Assembly: GCA_041177965.1 (NCBI GenBank)
Contig: JBEGWF010000050.1
Location: forward strand, 22,459 to 86,458
Direction: 5' to 3'
DNA from: SXXZ01 sp041177965
Lineage (GTDB): Bacteria > Verrucomicrobiota > Verrucomicrobiia > Limisphaerales > UBA9464
Length of the DNA stretch: 64,000 nucleotides
In this document: positions 7,945-15,303 of the stretch, in pieces
Numbering within the stretch: the first letter of the stretch is position 1
Layout of the letters: every line of letters begins with the position of its first letter
The notes under the pieces: model-generated
Database searches by the model: none
The model's input: the letters and a program-made list of their open reading frames with translations, nothing else
What the model was told of the DNA's origin: nothing
Translations under genes and position numbers: made by a program

Positions 7945-9765
7945 ATGCAATCCTCAGCCTCCCACGCCCACACGAGCGCGACCGATGCCTCCCACGGTCA
8001 TGCGCATCATGAGCCGGGTTTCTTCGGCAAGTACATCTTCAGCACCGACCACAAGGTGATCGGCATCCAGTACGGGGTGTCGTCGCTGCTGTTCCTGCTG
8101 TTCGGGTTCTTCCTGATCCTGCTCATGCGCTTCCAGTTGGCCAAGCCGGGATCCCCGATCCCGGTGATCGGCCCCCTCCTCGAGAAGGTTCTGGGTGAGG
8201 AAATGGCCAAGGGAGGCATCATGGGTGGCGATCTCTACAATTCGTTCGGCGCCATGCACGGAACCATCATGGTGTTCTTGGCCATCGTGCCGGTGCTCTT
8301 CGGCGCCTTCGGCAACTACGTGACGCCCCTGCAGATCGGTGCGCCCGACATGGCCTTCCCCCGCCTGAACATGGCGAGCTTCCACTGCTATTTCCTGGGC
8401 GGCGTGGTCATGTTCGCGAGCTTCTTCACCCCGGGCGGCGCCGCCCGGTCGGGTTGGACTTCCTATTCCCCGCTGGCCTCGGTCACCGACCTGGTCAACC
8501 GCTTCGATGGCCAGACCTACTGGCTCATCGGCATGGTGCTGCTCATCACCTCGTCCCTGTTGGGTTCGGTCAACTTCATCGCCACCATCATCCAATTGCG
8601 CTGCCGCGGCATGAGCTGGATGCGCATGCCCTTCTTCGTCTGGGCCCAGTTCGTCACCGGGTTCCTGCTGCTGCTGGCCTTCCCCCCGCTCGAGGCGGCC
8701 GGTCTCATGCAGCTCATGGACAACCTCTTCGGCAGCTCCTTCTTCCTGCCGCAGGGCCTGGTCGTCAGCGGCAACGCGTTGCCGGTGTCCGGTGGTGGCA
8801 GCCCGCTGCTCTGGCAGCACCTGTTCTGGTTCCTGGGCCATCCCGAGGTGTACGTGCTGATCCTGCCGGCGATCGGCATCGTCGCTGAAGTGGTCTCCAA
8901 CAACATCCGCAAACCGCTCTGGGGTTACCGCAGCATGGTCTACTCGGCCATGAGCATCGGGTTCCTCTCCTTCATCGTCTGGGCCCATCACATGTACCTC
9001 ACGGGCATGGGCACCAAGGTGGCCACCTTCTTCCAGACCACCACGATGATGATCTCCATCCCGTCGGTGATCATCCTCACGGCGCTGTTCATCTCGCTCT
9101 GGGGTGGTTCCATCCGGTTCAACTCGGCGTCGCTGTTCGCGCTGTCCTTCCTGCCGATGTTCGGTATCGGCGGTCTCACCGGCCTGCCCCTGGGCTTCAA
9201 CGCCTCCGACATCTTCCTGCACGATTCCTACTACGTGATCGGACACTTCCACTACGTGGTGGCTCCCGGAACCATGTTCGCCGTGTTCGCGGGCATCTAC
9301 TATTGGTTCCCGAAGATCACCGGTCGCCACATGAACGAATTGCTCGGCAAGTTGCACTGGGCCGGTTCGATCTTCTTCATGAACTGCGTGTTCGCCCCGA
9401 TGTTCGTGCAGGGATTCAAGGGCATGTCCCGCCGCATGTCCGACGGCGGCACCACCTACTTCGGCAAGGATGTCGGCGTGGGTGCCGACCCCGGAGTGCT
9501 GGGCCTGAACAACATGATCTTCTGGTGCGCGGTCGGCCTCGGCATCGCCCAGATCCCCTTCATCATCAACTTCTTCGGCAGCATCTTCAATGGACGGCGG
9601 GTCGCCTCCGACAATCCTTGGCAGGCCACCACGCTCGAGTGGGCCACGCCGACGCCTCCGCCCCATGGCAACTTCGTCCAGGAGCCGGTGGTGTATCGCG
9701 GCCCGTACGAATACAGCGCGCCCAACGCCAAGACCGACTTCACACCGCAGGGCGACAAGAACTGA
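7945..9765 (+). CDS. ctaD: Cytochrome c oxidase subunit I, A-type
   Basis: 606 residues with twelve or more membrane spans. The catalytic subunit reduces O2 at the heme a3-CuB centre and pumps protons. It contains STDHKVIG at the N-terminal side, GAPDMAFPRLN, FLGHPEVYVLILPAIGI (CuB histidine, the cross-linked tyrosine and the D-channel glutamate of A1-type oxidases), WAHHMYLTGM (two CuB histidines) and GHFHYVV (heme histidines). The N-terminus carries a His-rich stretch (SHAHTSATDASHGHAHH), as in several oxidase subunits. It is followed 39 bases later by subunit III. Confidence 0.96.
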   Translation: MQSSASHAHTSATDASHGHAHHEPGFFGKYIFSTDHKVIGIQYGVSSLLFLLFGFFLILLMRFQLAKPGSPIPVIGPLLEKVLGEEMAKGGIMGGDLYNSFGAMHGTIMVFLAIVPVLFGAFGNYVTPLQIGAPDMAFPRLNMASFHCYFLGGVVMFASFFTPGGAARSGWTSYSPLASVTDLVNRFDGQTYWLIGMVLLITSSLLGSVNFIATIIQLRCRGMSWMRMPFFVWAQFVTGFLLLLAFPPLEAAGLMQLMDNLFGSSFFLPQGLVVSGNALPVSGGGSPLLWQHLFWFLGHPEVYVLILPAIGIVAEVVSNNIRKPLWGYRSMVYSAMSIGFLSFIVWAHHMYLTGMGTKVATFFQTTTMMISIPSVIILTALFISLWGGSIRFNSASLFALSFLPMFGIGGLTGLPLGFNASDIFLHDSYYVIGHFHYVVAPGTMFAVFAGIYYWFPKITGRHMNELLGKLHWAGSIFFMNCVFAPMFVQGFKGMSRRMSDGGTTYFGKDVGVGADPGVLGLNNMIFWCAVGLGIAQIPFIINFFGSIFNGRRVASDNPWQATTLEWATPTPPPHGNFVQEPVVYRGPYEYSAPNAKTDFTPQGDKN

Positions 9766-9804
9766 ACCCCGGCGCCCGGCATACCACTCCTCTACGATCA
9801 GACC

Positions 9805-10650
9805 ATGGAAATCCCCTACACGTACAAAGCCCGACCCGATACGGGCCTCTACAATGCCAAGGTCGGCATCTGGCTCTTCTTGGCCTCGGAGATCATGCTC
9901 TTCGGAGCCCTGTTCTCCGCCTACATCCTGCTTCGGGTGAGCGCCCCCGTCGGTTTCTGGCCCGAGACGGCCCTGGCCTGGCCACGCGGCCTCCTGAACA
10001 TCCCGATCGGAACGTTCAACACCGCGGTGCTCATCACCTCGTCCGTGACGGTGGTGCTGGCCTGGGCAGCGCTGAAGATGAACAACTTCGCCAGGTTCCG
10101 CGTGTACATGGTGATCACCGTCGTCTGCGCTTTGGCGTTCCTCGGGATCAAGTCCTTCGAGTACAACGACAAGTTCAGCCACTATGTGGTACGTCTGAAG
10201 GACGGCAAGGCATTGACCGGGCACATCGAGGTCGACGGCAAACATCCTCGATTCTGGAACTTCAGCGACCAGTGGGATGTCGCGAAGTTGGCCGACAAGA
10301 AGATCGACAAGATCAAGGTCGAGGTCGACCCCCCGCGGGATGCCCATGGCCACGTGAAGCATGGAGCCCACCACGAGACCCGTGAGATCGCCGTCGCCGA
10401 CATCGTCTCCCTCGGTTCCTACACGCCGGCGACCCATCCGTTCTTCGCGGTGTACTTCCTGATCACCGCCCTCCACGGCCTCCACGTGCTGGGGGGTGCT
10501 CTGGTCCTCGCCTACTTCGCGTTCCCCGGCGCCAAGATGTGGAAGTCCAATCCGGAACAGTTCATCAACCGCATCGAGGTGGGTGGCCTCTTCTGGCACT
10601 TCGTCGATCTGGTCTGGATCTTCCTCTTCCCCGTGGTTTACCTCCTCTGA
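9805..10650 (+). CDS. ctaE: Cytochrome c oxidase subunit III with a large hydrophilic insertion
   Basis: 281 residues, five to seven spans. Family motifs include GIWLFLASEIMLFGALFSAY at the first helix and YFLITALHGLHVLGG and GGLFWHFVDLVWIFLFPVVYL in the last two. Between FEYNDKF (about 118-124) and THPFFAVYF (about 210-218) there is a charged insertion of about 80 residues that contains a His-rich patch (HGHVKHGAHHE, 181-191); this loop is normally 20-40 residues. It should face the outer side of the membrane. The core fold looks intact, so the protein is probably functional. Neighbours are subunits I and IV. Confidence 0.93.
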   Translation: MEIPYTYKARPDTGLYNAKVGIWLFLASEIMLFGALFSAYILLRVSAPVGFWPETALAWPRGLLNIPIGTFNTAVLITSSVTVVLAWAALKMNNFARFRVYMVITVVCALAFLGIKSFEYNDKFSHYVVRLKDGKALTGHIEVDGKHPRFWNFSDQWDVAKLADKKIDKIKVEVDPPRDAHGHVKHGAHHETREIAVADIVSLGSYTPATHPFFAVYFLITALHGLHVLGGALVLAYFAFPGAKMWKSNPEQFINRIEVGGLFWHFVDLVWIFLFPVVYLL

Positions 10651-10660
10651 TTCAAGATTT

Positions 10661-11029
10661 ATGAGCCAACACAGCGCTTCCTCGGCCGCCTCCCACGGTG
10701 GAGACGACCACGATCACGACATCGCGGCCCACGTTCGGACCTACCTCATCATCTTCGGGGCCCTGCTCGTCGGCACCGTTCTGACGGTGGCGATGTACTA
10801 CGTCGATTTCAGCAGCATGGCCCTGACGGTCGCGGTGGCTCTGTTCATCGCCAGCATCAAGGCCTTCTTGGTCGCCGGTTATTTCATGCACCTGTTGTCC
10901 GAGAAGAAGCTCGTGTACGGGTTGTTGCTCCTCTCGGCGATCTTCTTCGCTTCGCTCATGGGCCTCACCCTGTGGGGCAGCGGCGACCTTCCCAGAAACT
11001 CCGACACCAAGACCCTGTATGTCCCTTAA
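10661..11029 (+). CDS. Cytochrome c oxidase subunit IV (caa3_CtaG/COX4_pro-like)
   Basis: 122 residues with three membrane spans and a His/Asp-rich N-terminus (GGDDHDHDIAAH). The segment VAVALFIASIKAFLVAGYFMHLLSEKK is the signature of prokaryotic oxidase subunit IV. It stabilises the CuB region in related enzymes. The start at 10661 follows the subunit III stop by 10 bases; an earlier in-frame start would lie inside ctaE. Its end overlaps the next small gene by 11 bases. Confidence 0.88.
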   Translation: MSQHSASSAASHGGDDHDHDIAAHVRTYLIIFGALLVGTVLTVAMYYVDFSSMALTVAVALFIASIKAFLVAGYFMHLLSEKKLVYGLLLLSAIFFASLMGLTLWGSGDLPRNSDTKTLYVP

Positions 11030-11225
11030 GGCATTCCATATCTTCTTCGTCGCGGCCACGGTGGTTCTGATGGCGTTCCTGAGCGGTTGGAGTTTTCTGG
11101 TCTACCGGGAGACCCAGTCGACCGAACACCTCGTCTGGAGCCTCTGCTCGGCGGTTTCGATGGTGGGAATGGTGGCCTACGGGCGGTTCTTCCTCCGGAA
11201 GCTTCGCAACGTCAGTTTCCTATGA
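11019..11225 (+). CDS. Small two-span membrane protein of the oxidase cluster
   Basis: 68 residues with two hydrophobic segments (about 6-28 and 38-58), a short polar linker (YRETQSTEHL) and a basic end (RKLRN). It overlaps subunit IV at the 5' end and the next gene at its stop (ATGA), so translation is coupled with the oxidase subunits. I recognise no named domain. Small proteins of this type sit between subunits IV and II in related clusters and may be an extra subunit or assembly factor. Confidence 0.7.
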   Translation: MSLKAFHIFFVAATVVLMAFLSGWSFLVYRETQSTEHLVWSLCSAVSMVGMVAYGRFFLRKLRNVSFL

Positions 11226-11503
11226 GACTCCGACCGGGAATGTCCGTCGCGGCTGTCGCGGCCGTTTCAGCCCTCGGGTGGACGCCCGCCTTGAACGCCT
11301 GCACCGCCTGCTTCGGCAAGACGGACGAGGCGCTGGCGCAAGGCATGAACGCGGGCATCTACGTGATGCTGTTCTTCGTGGCGGCCGCCTGGGTCCTGTT
11401 CGGCAGTTTCTTCGTGTTCATCGCCCGGCGGTCCCAGCGGGTGAATGCGCAATCCGAGGCGGGCGATGCGCCCACGAGCCCGACCCCGAGCACCGACCTC
11501 TGA
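11222..11503 (+). CDS. Small secreted/membrane protein with CTACFG motif in the oxidase cluster
   Basis: 93 residues: a signal-like hydrophobic start (about 6-22), then NACTACFGKTDEALAQGMNAG, one membrane span (about 47-68) and a short polar tail. The two close cysteines (CTAC) would lie outside the membrane and could bind copper or form a disulfide, but there is no CxxCH heme motif. The start at 11222 overlaps the previous stop (ATGA). I know of no assigned function; position suggests an oxidase assembly factor or subunit. Confidence 0.68.
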   Translation: MRLRPGMSVAAVAAVSALGWTPALNACTACFGKTDEALAQGMNAGIYVMLFFVAAAWVLFGSFFVFIARRSQRVNAQSEAGDAPTSPTPSTDL

Positions 11504-11565
11504 CGACCAACCCCTGACGACCCCTTTCGACTTCGTACCATCGTTCCAAGATTTTTCGGATACAC

Positions 11566-12339
11566 ATGACCTCACTACTTCAATTCCTGGGAATGCCCGA
11601 GGCGGCTTCGGCCCACGGCAAGGGCATCGATGAACTGATCCTGTACGTCCACCTGCTCATGGGAGCGCTGTTCGTGGGTTGGATGGGTTATTTCGTCCTG
11701 GCGATGGTCCGCTTCAACAAGTCGGCCAATCCCAAGGCCGATTATGTGGGTGCCCGCAGTCATGCCTCCACCTATCTCGAGATCGGCGTGGCGGTGGTCG
11801 AGGCGGTTCTGCTCATCGGCTTGGCGGTGCCTCTGTGGGCCAAGGCGGTCGACAGCCCTCCGGGCGCCGAAGAGAAGCCCGTCGAACTGCAGGTGATGGC
11901 CCAGCAGTTCGCCTGGGCGGCCCATTTTCCGGGCACCGACGGCAAGTGGGGCAAGCAGGACACCAAGTTCGCCGATCGTGGCAACCCATTCGGCTTGGAC
12001 ACCTCCGACGAGGCCGCCAAGGATGACATCTCGGTGGTGACCGAGGCCTTCCTCCTCCCGGTCAATCGGCCGGTGATCGCCAAGATTTCCAGCATGGACG
12101 TGATCCACTGCTTCAAGTCTCCGGCCATGCGGGTCACCCAGGATGCGATCCCCGGCCTCTCCATTCCGGTCCACTTCACCCCGACCAAGACCGGCGACTT
12201 CACCATCACCTGCGCCCAGTTGTGCGGCAACGGCCATGCATCCATGAAGGGCGTCTTCAAGGTGGTGACCCAGGCCGAATACGACCAGTGGTACGCCGAG
12301 AAGTCCAAGGCGGGCGGCGCGGGCGGCAGCTTCGAGTAG
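11566..12339 (+). CDS. ctaC: Cytochrome c oxidase subunit II
   Basis: 257 residues: two membrane spans (about 26-48 and 70-92) and a periplasmic cupredoxin domain that holds the CuA centre and accepts electrons from cytochrome c. Likely ligands are His181, Cys216, Cys220, His224 and Met227 in CAQLCGNGHASM. Residue 218, usually Glu with its backbone carbonyl as ligand, is Gln here. There is no C-terminal cytochrome c domain. It comes after subunits I, III and IV, unlike the usual II-I-III order. A strong terminator follows. Confidence 0.93.
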   Translation: MTSLLQFLGMPEAASAHGKGIDELILYVHLLMGALFVGWMGYFVLAMVRFNKSANPKADYVGARSHASTYLEIGVAVVEAVLLIGLAVPLWAKAVDSPPGAEEKPVELQVMAQQFAWAAHFPGTDGKWGKQDTKFADRGNPFGLDTSDEAAKDDISVVTEAFLLPVNRPVIAKISSMDVIHCFKSPAMRVTQDAIPGLSIPVHFTPTKTGDFTITCAQLCGNGHASMKGVFKVVTQAEYDQWYAEKSKAGGAGGSFE

Positions 12340-12364
12340 ACGTCGCCGATCCAACGACCTGCAT

Positions 12365-12396
12365 GGCCGCTGGTCTCGGACCGGCGGCCTTTTTTT
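12365..12396 (+). terminator. Rho-independent terminator between ctaC and the SCO gene
   Basis: An 11-bp stem (GGCCGCTGGTC at 12365-12375 with GACCGGCGGCC at 12379-12389, one G-U pair), a TCG loop and seven T residues at 12390-12396. It ends 2 bases before the SCO start codon, so it should limit expression of the two assembly genes relative to the oxidase subunits. Confidence 0.85.
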
Positions 12397-12398
12397 CG

Positions 12399-12998
12399 AT
12401 GGAATCCGCCATCCAACGGGGGCTGTGGTCAATCCTCGTCGCCAGTCTTCTGGCGGTGTCGGTGGCCTATTTCGGTTCCAGGGGCGCGCCTCCGGTCCTG
12501 GGGCGGTTGAACGGTTTTTCGCTGACCAACCAACTGGCCCAACCCGTCAACCTGGATTCGCTCGAAGGCCGGATCACGGTGGTCAACGTGGTCTTTTCGC
12601 GGTGTCCCACGCAGTGCCGCCGCCTGTCGGCGCAGATGCAGCGGATCCAGGCGCGCATTCCTTCAGGAGTTCGCCTGGTGACGCTCACCGCCGACCCCGA
12701 CCACGATACACCCGAGGTGTTGGGCCGGTACGGCAAGGAGTACGGGGCCTCCCCGGAGAAGTGGTGGTTCCTGACCGGAGCCAAGGCCGAGGTGTACCGG
12801 GTGGCGGTGAGCGACCTCAAGTTCGCGGTGGTGGAGTCGGGCGACCCCTCGGCCAAGCTGGAGGACCTGTTCATCCATTCCGCCGATTTCGCGGTGCTCG
12901 ACTCGCTGGGGCGTTTGCGTTTCATCGTCCACAGCGAAGATTCCGACACTGAAGACAAGGTGCTCCGGTCGGTGAAGCGCCTCAAAGGCATCCTATGA
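12399..12998 (+). CDS. SCO1/SenC family copper chaperone
   Basis: 199 residues with an N-terminal membrane anchor (about 8-25) and a thioredoxin-like domain. The copper site is Cys69 and Cys73 (CPTQC) with His160 (HSADFAVLD), as in SCO1. It delivers copper to the CuA centre of subunit II. The start at 12399 lies directly after the terminator T-run; earlier in-frame starts lie inside ctaC. Its stop overlaps the DUF420 start (ATGA). Confidence 0.92.
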   Translation: MESAIQRGLWSILVASLLAVSVAYFGSRGAPPVLGRLNGFSLTNQLAQPVNLDSLEGRITVVNVVFSRCPTQCRRLSAQMQRIQARIPSGVRLVTLTADPDHDTPEVLGRYGKEYGASPEKWWFLTGAKAEVYRVAVSDLKFAVVESGDPSAKLEDLFIHSADFAVLDSLGRLRFIVHSEDSDTEDKVLRSVKRLKGIL

Positions 12999-13426
12999 AT
13001 TCCTCGCTGAACCTCCTGCCGCTCATCAATGCATGCCTGAACGGATCGGCGGCCGTGCTGCTGGTGCTCGGGTTGGTGCACATCAAGGCGGGCCGCCGTG
13101 AAGCGCATCGCAAGTGCATGGTGGCCGCATTCGTCACCTCCTGCGTCTTCCTGTTGCTCTACCTCACCCACAAGTACCTGCTCGGATCGGTGCACACCCC
13201 GTTCAAGGGGCCGGAGGCCTTGAAGCCCTGGTACTACGGGATGCTCTTCTCGCACATCGTCCTGGCCGCCGCGGTGCCGGTGCTGGCGTTGATCACCCTG
13301 CGCCGCGGTGCGGCCGGCGACCTCGAGCGGCACAAGAAGATCGCCCGATGGACGTGGCCGATCTGGATGTACGTGTCGGTCACCGGGGTTCTGGTATATC
13401 TGGCCTTGTACCAGATCTGGACCTAG
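12995..13426 (+). CDS. DUF420 membrane protein (CtaM-like oxidase maturation factor)
   Basis: 143 residues with four membrane spans and the DUF420 pattern: NACLNGSAAVLLVLGLVHIKAGRREAHRKCM, the HKYLLG segment, SHIVLAAAVPVL and KIARWTWPIWMYVSVTGVLVYL. In Bacillus and Staphylococcus a DUF420 protein (CtaM) is needed to mature heme-copper oxidases. The coupling to the SCO gene by ATGA and its place at the end of the oxidase cluster support the same role here. It converges with ispG. Confidence 0.87.
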   Translation: MNSSLNLLPLINACLNGSAAVLLVLGLVHIKAGRREAHRKCMVAAFVTSCVFLLLYLTHKYLLGSVHTPFKGPEALKPWYYGMLFSHIVLAAAVPVLALITLRRGAAGDLERHKKIARWTWPIWMYVSVTGVLVYLALYQIWT

Positions 13427-13450
13427 CCGGTCGTTCCCTACCCGGTCCGG

Positions 13451-15220
13451 TCAGGCGGCCTCGGGCTCCCGCCACTTGCCGTGCTCGCGGATCAGGTCGA
13501 CCAGTCGTTCCACGGCCTCGTCCTCCGGGATGTTGAAGCGCACCGGCTTCTTGCCCACATACAGGTTGATCTTGTTGGGCGCGCCGCCGACGTAGCCGAA
13601 ATCGGCGTCTGCCATCTCTCCCGGGCCGTTCACGATGCACCCCATGATGGCGATCTTCACGCCCTTGAGGTGATCGGTACGCGCCTTGATCCGGGCGGTC
13701 ACCGTCTGGAGGTTGAACAGCGTGCGTCCGCAGCTCGGGCAGGCCACGTAGTCGGTCTTGAACGAGCGGCAACCGGCGGCCTGCAGGATGTTGAAGGCCA
13801 GACGCAGGGATTGCCCCGGGCCCTGCTCGGAGCGCACGAGGATGGCGTCACCGATGCCGTCGGCCAGGAGCGATCCCAGATTGACGGCGGCCTGGAGCTG
13901 CGCGGCCTCCGGCGACGGCGCCTGTGCCGGGGTCGTCAGACGATCCTTGAGGAGGATCGGGTTGCGGCAGCCCAGGGACGCCAGGCGCACGGCCAGCAGG
14001 CGGAAGGCCGTGATGGGCGGCAGAGCGACCTCGTCCTTGACGGTGATCCACTGGGTCTCGCAGGGGGGATGAGGGAAGTCGCCGGAGGGATCGACCTCCA
14101 TCAGCGGCAGGTCCTCGTAGACGGCCTCGGGCTTCACGTCCGCCTTCGGCGAGATCCTGGGGGCCACCGCGTCGTGGGTCCTGCGATCGACCACCACCCG
14201 CACCAGGTTCTCCCCGCCGGCAGGCAGGTCGCCGAGGGGCGAGGCGACCGATTCGCGTCGCTTGAAGTGGAACGGATCCCAGGAGAGCGAAGGCTCGCCG
14301 AGGCCGGGGTGGGATCCGGTCAGCAGGGGGATCTGGGCCAGCAGGTCGTTGCAGACGGCGATCTCGCGCGGGCTGTCCTCCGTGAGGGACACCCGGATGG
14401 TGTCGCCGATGCCGTCGCAGAGCAGCGATCCGATGCCGATGGCCGACTTGATGCGACCATCCTCACCCTCGCCGGCCTCGGTGACGCCGAGGTGCAGGGG
14501 ATAGTTCCAGTCGGGGCCCTCCTGATCGAGGCGGGCCGCCAGGAGTCGGTAGCACTCGATCATGACCTTCGGGTTGGAGGACTTCATCGAGAAGACGAAG
14601 TTGTGGAAGTCGTGCCGGCGGCAGATGCGGGCGAATTCGAGCGCGCTCTCCACCATGCCGAGCGGGGTGTCCCCGTACCGGTTCATGATGCGGTCGCTCA
14701 GGGAACCGTGGTTGGTGCCGATGCGGAGGGCTCGCCCCAGGCGCTTGGCCTCGAGGACGAGCGGGGTGAAGCGGGCCTCGATCCGCGCGAGCTCCTCGGC
14801 GTAGGCCGCGTCGGTGTACTCTTTGATCGCGAACTTCTTGCTGTCGGCGTAGTTGCCCGGATTGATCCGGACCTTCTCCACCCACTTCACGGCCTCCATC
14901 GCCGCCTCCGGCTTGAAGTGGATGTCGGCGACCAGCGGTACCCGGCAGCCGAGCCGGTGGAGTTCCCGGGAGATGTTCTCGAGGTTCGCGGCATCCTTCA
15001 CCGTCGGTGCCGTGATCCGGACGATCTGGCAGCCGACCGCCACCAATTCGAGGGTCTGGCGCACGCATTCGGCCGTGTCCATCGTGTCGCAGGTCAGCAT
15101 CGACTGCCGGACCACCGGGTGCGTGCCCCCGATCACCACGCCCCCTTGGGCGGGGTCGCCCACGATGACCTCGCGGGTGGTTCTGCGTCGGTGATTCCAG
15201 GGGGATGGGCAGTACTTCAT
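13451..15220 (-). CDS. ispG: 4-hydroxy-3-methylbut-2-enyl diphosphate synthase, long form
   Basis: 589 residues from MKYCPSPW (an ATG six codons upstream is also possible). IspG converts MEcPP to HMBPP in the MEP isoprenoid pathway, using a 4Fe-4S cluster. The N-terminal TIM barrel (PLVADIHFKPEAAMEA, VRINPGNYADSKKF, GTNHGSLSDR) is followed by an inserted domain of about 200 residues. The C-terminal Fe-S domain has CPSCGRTLFN (Cys494, Cys497) and GCIVNGPGEM (Cys528). The three-domain form is also found in plants, Chlamydiae and Bacteroidetes, against about 360-420 residues in the E. coli type. It lies upstream of rseP on the same strand order. Confidence 0.94.
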   Translation of the reverse strand: MKYCPSPWNHRRRTTREVIVGDPAQGGVVIGGTHPVVRQSMLTCDTMDTAECVRQTLELVAVGCQIVRITAPTVKDAANLENISRELHRLGCRVPLVADIHFKPEAAMEAVKWVEKVRINPGNYADSKKFAIKEYTDAAYAEELARIEARFTPLVLEAKRLGRALRIGTNHGSLSDRIMNRYGDTPLGMVESALEFARICRRHDFHNFVFSMKSSNPKVMIECYRLLAARLDQEGPDWNYPLHLGVTEAGEGEDGRIKSAIGIGSLLCDGIGDTIRVSLTEDSPREIAVCNDLLAQIPLLTGSHPGLGEPSLSWDPFHFKRRESVASPLGDLPAGGENLVRVVVDRRTHDAVAPRISPKADVKPEAVYEDLPLMEVDPSGDFPHPPCETQWITVKDEVALPPITAFRLLAVRLASLGCRNPILLKDRLTTPAQAPSPEAAQLQAAVNLGSLLADGIGDAILVRSEQGPGQSLRLAFNILQAAGCRSFKTDYVACPSCGRTLFNLQTVTARIKARTDHLKGVKIAIMGCIVNGPGEMADADFGYVGGAPNKINLYVGKKPVRFNIPEDEAVERLVDLIREHGKWREPEAA

Positions 15221-15303
15221 GGATCGATCCGGGGGCAATAAACGGGAAGGCGGTCGGGGTCGTCAACGCTGGGCAGCGCGGCTTGTGGGCCCGAGGGGCG
15301 CGG

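Noticed and set aside
4856..10599. Very long minus-strand frames (over 800 codons) across the oxidase locus
   Set aside because: Low-complexity His/Arg/Asp/Gln composition, antisense to clear ctaA, ctaB, ctaD and ctaE genes.
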